From Myrica gale (Eukaryota; Streptophyta; Magnoliopsida; Fagales; Myricaceae): DNA of 64,000 bases. Shown here one piece after another: positions 58,409 to 64,000 of this stretch. A program made the translations under genes and the position numbers. The DNA lies in the NCBI GenBank assembly GCA_963930655.1, contig OZ005603.1, positions 23,078,201 through 23,142,200 of the forward strand. Reading direction: 5' to 3'. Each line of letters begins with the position of its first letter. Position 1 is the first letter of the stretch. Below the pieces are notes generated by a model that was given only the letters and a program-made list of their open reading frames with translations, did no database searches and was not told the origin of the DNA.

Positions 58409-61400
58409 TCACGCCCAACCCATCAACATCTTCCAAACCCCTTCCTCAATCTTGTTCCTAGGAACTGAAAATCCATCCCCTTCATCCAGCAAGACTCTGT
58501 ACACTTCATATTCTCGATCTCCAATCACATGCCTCCCAATTTCAGCCTGGAAACAATCACGTCATATTTATATCTGCCAAAACTGAGGAGATACATTTTT
58601 TTTTGGGTAAATGAGGAGGAGATTTTTAAAAAACATTTCCTTGAAATTCAGAGATCATAGCACAAATGATATATGCCTAAGATCATAAGTCACCTCCATT
58701 GCATAAGAAACGTGGCTGGAGAAGGGAAAGCATTTTTCAGTAAAAAACATATGCAGCCGCCATTTCATAAATTGTTAACAGAGAACAAATCCCCAATATA
58801 GGATTTAGGAATCAGTTCTCAGCTCAGTGACATTCCTAACGTCAAATAGGCAGACTAAAGATTTGCATGCATCCCTATGCTGGTTTTAAAAGTTGTAAGA
58901 AAGGAATTACCGAAAATATGCAAGTATTTAGCATCTTGAGGGCAAGGGTGATGTCATGGAAAACAAGAGGCCGGCCCTTGCCAGATAGCTCCACAGGGTT
59001 TGCAACTAGCAGCTCCGTATCAGGACCCCGGCTAACAACTGCTACTTTGAGAGGGCGGAATAGTTCCATCCTAAGACGTGATGACAATGCATTCTGCTTG
59101 CTGGGGTCAACTATCTTCTTCCCATCTGCTTGCACGATGAACAAATCAATCTCACAATTTCCTCTCTGTTTTATAGAGAACCGTCCATAAGAAATCTGCA
59201 GACATGATAAGCTTATGTATCATTATAACAGAACTGGATATTGTGGTAGAATCCATGAATGCGTCTGTTTATTCCTTTTTCTCCATCCACATTTCCCTTG
59301 TGGAGGCATGCCAGCCACACATGCGCAGATATGAATTGCAAAAGGAAAATATTTGCTATTTCAAAGAGAGAAGAATTCCAGCCAATTACCATTAGATGAT
59401 TGTCACCATCTAAGTACGTGCCAACCAAATATGGAAGAGAAACGTAATAAAACTTCATGAGGTATTATGTTTCACATATCATAACATGCAAATCACTCCA
59501 TGTAAACAAAAATGAAGGGTTCAAACTTAATTATATCTGACCAAGAATGTTTCAAGATGCATAGACTACATGACAATGTAACATCTTATTAACTTACCTT
59601 CATATTGTAATCCTTTATAGTTCTCATTATGCCATAGAGAAGACCTTTGTGGTCTTTACAGACGAGCTGGACTAGTGTGTGAGCAGGACTCAATGAGTTG
59701 TCCATCGTGACGGAAATGCTATCAGAGGTTAGAATTCCACTAGGTAGTTTGTTGGGCAGTTCCAAGTCGAACATTTCTTCTGTGATCGCAGATGGAAGAA
59801 ACGAAGCCATTTGTGAACATGCAGTAATTCCAGGGCCAACCATTGAAATATCACAACTTATAATCGCATCCCCAACAACATCTTTTAAGCGACCACATGT
59901 ATCCTCTTGCCTCTTCTTTGTATGTAGAAGCTCCCTGATAAAGGCAAGAAGTTACTTCAGAACAAGCACAGAAAGAAACATTGATTTCATCAAAACCAAG
60001 CCTATTTCAACTGTCACAGTGAACTATGTTTGCTAACAAAAATTTTACCCCTCTTAAAATTTTAACACAATAAAAAATTACAATATAATCTCTCTCTCCC
60101 CATCACATCATTACTTTTCACTATAATAAATATTAAAACTCATCTCTCTTTTCACTTTTTCATCAAATCCAATACCCTAAAATGTTAACCTCCCCAAAAT
60201 TTTAATACACAAACACAAATGTAATATTCCACCCAGCTTCCCACATATCCTTTTTTATTACACTGGTCCTAATAGTACCACAAAAATTGTTAATTAATTA
60301 ATTAAATTCTGAACTCCCTGCCCCTGTTTCTTCCAGAAGCAAAACAAAATGAACACAAATAAAGAAGCAACACATGTATGCAAAAAAGCACCTAATGTCT
60401 TTTCTCCCACTTAATCTTACTAGGGAGATCCTCAGGGTGGCACTTCTCAAACTATGCTGGTAGTCAATCACTTGAACTACCTATGTCACACAGGATTAAC
60501 CATTATATATTCTTCTTAAGCTAAGACAAAATATTTGTATAAATCACTTAATGACTGCTACATGGAAATTGCGATAAACGAAATAGTACAAAGCCAGCAA
60601 CACATATATTTGAATTTCTGAAGGAATAATATCAAGAATGTAGAACAACCTGGTGTCTGTGATGAAAAAGAGGTCCACCACTTTCCCCTCTGGGGTGGTG
60701 GATACCTTCACTTTCTTTATAGTAAGCTCAAGTTCACATAGAACCCCCGTTACATCTGCCAAAAAAGCATTAGCATCCAAATCAATCACAGGATAACAAG
60801 GATACCTTTTATAAATTCCTCAATAATAAACAATAAGCCCTTGAGCTCAGAATCTTACGAAAAATCACTACTTCGAGATTGCAAATTCTCTTTTTCTTTT
60901 CTCAAGATTTTCAACAGTTAAAACAGAAATCAGAGGACGATACGGACGAACAAAACAAAAGAACATGATGACACTTTAAGAACGATAGCATCCAAAGCTG
61001 AAAGAATCAACTTATGGGTTGAATATCCTTCTCAAACCATAACAGACATACACTGAAGTAGAGATGTAAAACCGGTTAATTATTTTGGGTAAGTAAAAAC
61101 ACTTAATCAGTAAATCAAGGTATCGGGTGAATCCTATATAGCAGAGTTGAAAAAAATTACCGTGTAAAAGCCCTCTGCGATCATTGCAATAGAAATTCAA
61201 GAGGAATACATCAGGAGGCTTCGGCGGCTGCGATTCGGTGCGGTAAAAGGAAATCCCAGAAGCTGAAAAACAAGAAGGGCAGACTGCCACTAGCCTCTTC
61301 TTCAACAAATTCCACCTCGTTGTTGAGTTTCCGACCACCCAGAAAACTACGTAGCACCACTTCCCGTCCGTAGATACATCTTCATCCACAAATTGAGAGC

Positions 61401-61904
61401 CAAATGGATTAGATTTCAAGTACCTGCTGCTTATTTCACAAATTAGAGAAAAGCCTCAAACATCCACTACTTGTTCCCCAGATTAAAATGAAAAAGAACC
61501 AAATACCAATGATTCTTAAGCCAAACTAAAAGCTAACCCACGTTTGGTTGCAGCGAAAAAGGGGGGGAAAGAACCTTTGTTTCCAAAACGAGAAATCCCA
61601 AAAACGGAGCCAAGTACTATGCCGAGTTCAATTAATGGCGAAATAAAAAGGATTAAGGATTCAGGTTCTTCCAATTTCCCGCAGTTTCTGGGCAACCAAA
61701 CAGGGAAAGATTCATTAGTATGCAAAATCTTGTGCTAAATATGCTAGTACCTCCTCTGACAATGTTCAAACCAAAAAAGAGAATGATGCGACACAAGTCG
61801 CAACCCAGTCCGGTCTTGTCTGGGCAATTCACAGTAATCACCCTCGAATCCCCTTCTTCCTCGGCAGGGGTAATAATGACTACGTCTTCGTGGAGTGAAC
61901 CCAT
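58409..61904 (-). CDS. ACR10: ACT-domain-repeat protein, ACR10-like, six exons
   Basis: Plant ACR proteins carry four ACT domains, amino-acid-binding regulatory folds; the ligand and role of ACR9/10 are not well settled. Exons on the minus strand: 61904-61751, 61379-61161, 60755-60650, 59934-59598, 59195-58911, 58546-58409. All introns are GT-AG and the phases fit, giving 1239 nt (412 aa) without a stop. ACT1: VITVNCPDKTGLGCDLCRII and STDGKWCYVVFWVVG; ACT2: LLNFYCNDRRGLLHDVTGVL; ACT3: LVQLVCKDHKGLLYGIMRTI and NCEIDLFIVQADG; ACT4: VELSGKGRPLVFHDITLAL and SAEIGRHVIGDREYEVY; the end is VWKMLMGWA. The wording is closest, from memory, to Arabidopsis ACR10 (about 410 aa). Exon 2's acceptor (GATGAAG) has a weak pyrimidine tract. 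ACT3 has GLLYG where GLLYD is usual. The third intron holds a MITE. Confidence 0.93.
60024..60220. mobile_element. PIF/Harbinger-like MITE in ACR10 intron 3, decayed
   Basis: Shares ACAAAAATTTTACCC, TACAATATAATCTCTCTCTC and CATCTCTCTTTTCACTTTTTC with the MITE at 38581-38779, in the same orientation. Ends TATGTTTG and CAAACACA are eroded and no TTA pair was fixed. Confidence 0.7.
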
Positions 61905-62030
61905 TGCTCTTCTTCTTCTTGTTCAATCTCTGAATAGACCGAGCTTTTCTTTCTCTCTTCTTTACTCTTACTTCTCAAATAGAGTTTTTCCAACTCTGTT
62001 ACCCCACAGAGAAGCAGCAGAGCAGACACA

Positions 62031-62038
62031 TATATAAA
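62031..62038 (-). promoter_or_regulatory. Candidate TATA box of the ACR10-like gene
   Basis: Minus-strand TTTTTATATATG, about 130 bp upstream of the ATG at 61904. The intervening leader is pyrimidine- and purine-patchy, as usual in plant 5' UTRs. Confidence 0.45.
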
Positions 62039-63147
62039 AAGCAGAGCCGGCAAGCCAAAGACTTCTCTGACTTCTTGCTTCCGCTTCACTAGTTTTTTTT
62101 TTTTCCTTGTCCAATTCTCTCTCTCAACTTTTTTTGTGCGATGATGGGGTGGATGGTTAAAGGCTCCTGGATATTTTTCGGATACGAGATAATGATTCAA
62201 CAGAGTACGAGGAAATTGAGATGGGCATTCTATGAGATTTCCGTTTTTTCGTTTTTATTTTTAGTGCCCTAAGATGGGCATTCCATGAGATTCCTGTTCT
62301 TCCTTTTTTAGTGCCAGCTAGGGCTTTTTAGTTCCCGTTAGGCCTGCACAATTAAAAATTTCGAACGGATTTTCAGTTTTAATTTCAAAAGGGAGAAAAA
62401 TATAACAAAATACATCTTGTATTAAAAAAATATAAAAATATATTTTTACTTATATTAATAAATCCCAGATATTTGATTTGACATGGTTGTGAACTTCTTG
62501 TTACTAGTTAACTTGTTCACAAAAAAAATAAGAGGGAGTTTTATCATTCAAAATGGGTCCGGATCGTACCGGATTTTCGATTGTACAGCTTTAAATAATA
62601 TCATATAATGTTGAATCTATTCAGTATATGACGTGAGTGGAGGAAATTGCATCATGAAAATATACATTAGGTTAGAGAACCATGAACACGTGTGGGTAGG
62701 TGTCATGTGCTTTTTTCAACATAAATTGTTGAGCTGAACGAAATGGATTACAAAGTGACTCTAGAAAGCTCCAAAGTTTAGTAGCCATTTGTCAAGTTTC
62801 TTTACATATTATCTTTTCCAGATATTTGCGACCGGTAAATAAATCAAGTATAATCATTATGATTCTTGTTGTTTTTATTATTCATTAGACACTTGTATCA
62901 ATCCTCTCTAGAAAATTTTCTCTTTTCTTCTTGAATTCCAAATCAGTAATAATGAATTTGAAGAAAGAATTTGTATCTACGGTACTCATTGAGCCATATG
63001 GATGGTAATTAAGGAGAAACGTATAGCAATTGACAAAAATGTCTAATGTTTCTTATCTGTATAACAAAATAAATTCGTAGCAGTCAATATATTATCTTAG
63101 TCGGTTCGGATTGACTTGATCTAATTTGGACTTACTTGTATACTTAA
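62039..63147. other. ACR10 upstream region with a possible eroded hAT MITE
   Basis: At about 62340-62594 the ends TAGGCCTGCACAAT and ATTGTACAGCTTTA are an imperfect inverted pair, with GGTCCGGATCGTACCGG inside, resembling the hAT MITE at 56121. No matching 8-bp TSD. The rest is AT-rich with no gene. Confidence 0.4.
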
Positions 63148-63559
63148 TGATAAGTCATAATATGGTCGGTCCAGCTCATCAAAAATACATTAGTACAGCT
63201 GTAGTCCCGCTCAAGTCCATTAGCACATTCAAGGCCCCGCCCCGCTCACATATGAATTTGTCCCCCATGCTTTCCCGCTCAACTATTCAAGGAGTACTAA
63301 ATCTCACATTATTAAAACTCTACTTATGACTCTAATCTCCCCACATATAAATAGGCAATCACACCCCCTTCATATTTTCTTAAGTTTTAATTGCTCTTCT
63401 AAAATAAAACTCTCTCCTGGACATCTAACTTAGGCATCGGAGTCTCCGGATCTGACGCCGCCCCCTCTTCTTGTTCTCTTTCAAGTCTGATCAGCTTCAG
63501 CCATTGGTGATTTTGCTATCATCATTGATCGTTCTATTACTTTGTGATTTTTGACATCA
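63148..63559 (+). repeat. 5' LTR of a gypsy-type retrotransposon
   Basis: Right end TTTTTGACATCA near 63559 just before the PBS. A TATA-like ACATATAAATAGG (63343-63355) and AATAAAACTCTC (63403 onwards) sit as promoter and poly-A signals of an LTR. The left end TGATAAGTC at 63148 is proposed only because it mirrors the right end. Confidence 0.55.
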
Positions 63560-63563
63560 TCAG

Positions 63564-63583
63564 TTGGTGTCGTCTGTGGGAAC
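63564..63583 (+). other. Primer-binding site
   Basis: TTGGTGTCGTCTGTGGGAAC closely follows the LTR end. Many plant gypsy (Tat/Athila-type) elements have TTGGCGCCGTCTGTGGGAA here; the differences are C-to-T changes. The priming tRNA was not determined. Confidence 0.7.
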
Positions 63584-64000
63584 TCTTGAAAAAAGCCTCA
63601 TCTGAACACTTTTACACTCACTACAACACTTTTCAACCACCCCCTTGACATACACCCTTCATCGTAATGACTTCCTCCACTGAAATATCGAACGACGACT
63701 AGCCACCTCCGATCACAAACATAGAGCTCATCGCCAACAACAACGTTGTGACAAACTCAGATCTCGCCTCCAACAACAACGCATTGCAGGTCACTTTGGT
63801 CCATACCGTAGAAAACCTTGTTCACCATATCAGCGCGATCTCGTAGAACAAACCTCCTTCGTCCCCTCCACGTTCACATTCACAGGAAAAAACTGCAGAC
63901 AGCTCGACTCACTAATCTCCTCCCAAACAATATGGAGTGAAGGGCTGGTGAACCGTCTTCCATGAGCAGACGGTCGGGCAGGCAGAATAGATCCGGCTCC
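63584..64000 (+). pseudogene. Gypsy leader and start of gag, decayed
   Basis: After the PBS, ATG at 63667 opens MTSSTEISNDD and then TAG. Further on, reading is broken by stops, in C/A-rich sequence typical of a retroelement leader. The element runs out of the window. Confidence 0.45.

Noticed and set aside
59698-60036. 112-codon plus-strand frame
   Set aside because: Antisense to ACR10 exon 4 and intron 3.
61012-61419. 135-codon minus frame read as a single protein
   Set aside because: It runs through exon 2 of the ACR10-like gene into introns on both sides; splice sites and ACT motifs support 61379-61161 only.
1-64000. tRNA, rRNA or snRNA genes
   Set aside because: I looked for tRNA-like A/B boxes and conserved rRNA words and saw none that I could support by eye; a covariance-model search was not possible.

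Overview
This is a repeat-rich stretch of a plant nuclear genome, most likely a eudicot. It is AT-rich, has introns, and carries Ty1/copia and Ty3/gypsy-type LTRs, CACTA, hAT, Mutator-like and PIF/Harbinger-like DNA transposons, and a few plant genes. I cannot name the species from sequence alone. Nothing prokaryotic, organellar or CRISPR-like was seen.

Layout. 1-2878 is the 3' part of a Tork-like Ty1/copia element with its 3' LTR. 2884-4816 holds an LTR scrap, a possible decayed GNAT-like first exon and direct repeats. 4817-12416 is a 7.6 kb CACTA element with transposase remnants. 13208-15493 (-) is a subtilisin-like protease (SBT1-type) gene that is open along its length but has an in-frame TGA as codon 6 after the only upstream in-frame ATG. 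16270-19005 carries four small DNA transposons. 19454-28787 is a second large CACTA element, holding a foldback element, a 2.96 kb solo LTR (TSD TTTAA) and a hAT-like element (TSD GCTAGCTA). 29888-32203 is a minus-strand copia 3' end. About 32204-41180 is a hAT element whose transposase is split by a 3.2 kb gypsy-type LTR and whose 5' part took a solo SIRE-like LTR (TSD ATTTG). 41280-43666 has two decayed copia 3' ends. 43871-46090 is a deleted SIRE-like element abutting a broken NFD4-type MFS gene (46113-47269, -). About 47400-55022 is a third CACTA element lacking its 5' end. 56121-57152 carries two MITEs. 58409-61904 (-) is an apparently intact six-exon ACT-domain-repeat gene (ACR10-like, 412 aa). 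63148-64000 is the 5' end of a gypsy-type element with LTR, PBS and leader.

Function. The only gene that looks fully coding is the ACR10-like regulator. The subtilase is nearly intact and the MFS gene is dead. Most of the rest is transposons at different stages of decay, many with clean target-site duplications that give the nesting order.

The most striking unexplained signal is a pair of GTGTCGACAC palindromes with an 11-bp gap (21 bp centre to centre, two helical turns). It recurs in two solo LTRs that otherwise look unrelated, with different gap sequences. This looks like a constrained protein-binding site. The next is the parallel drift of subterminal palindromes in the three large CACTA elements.
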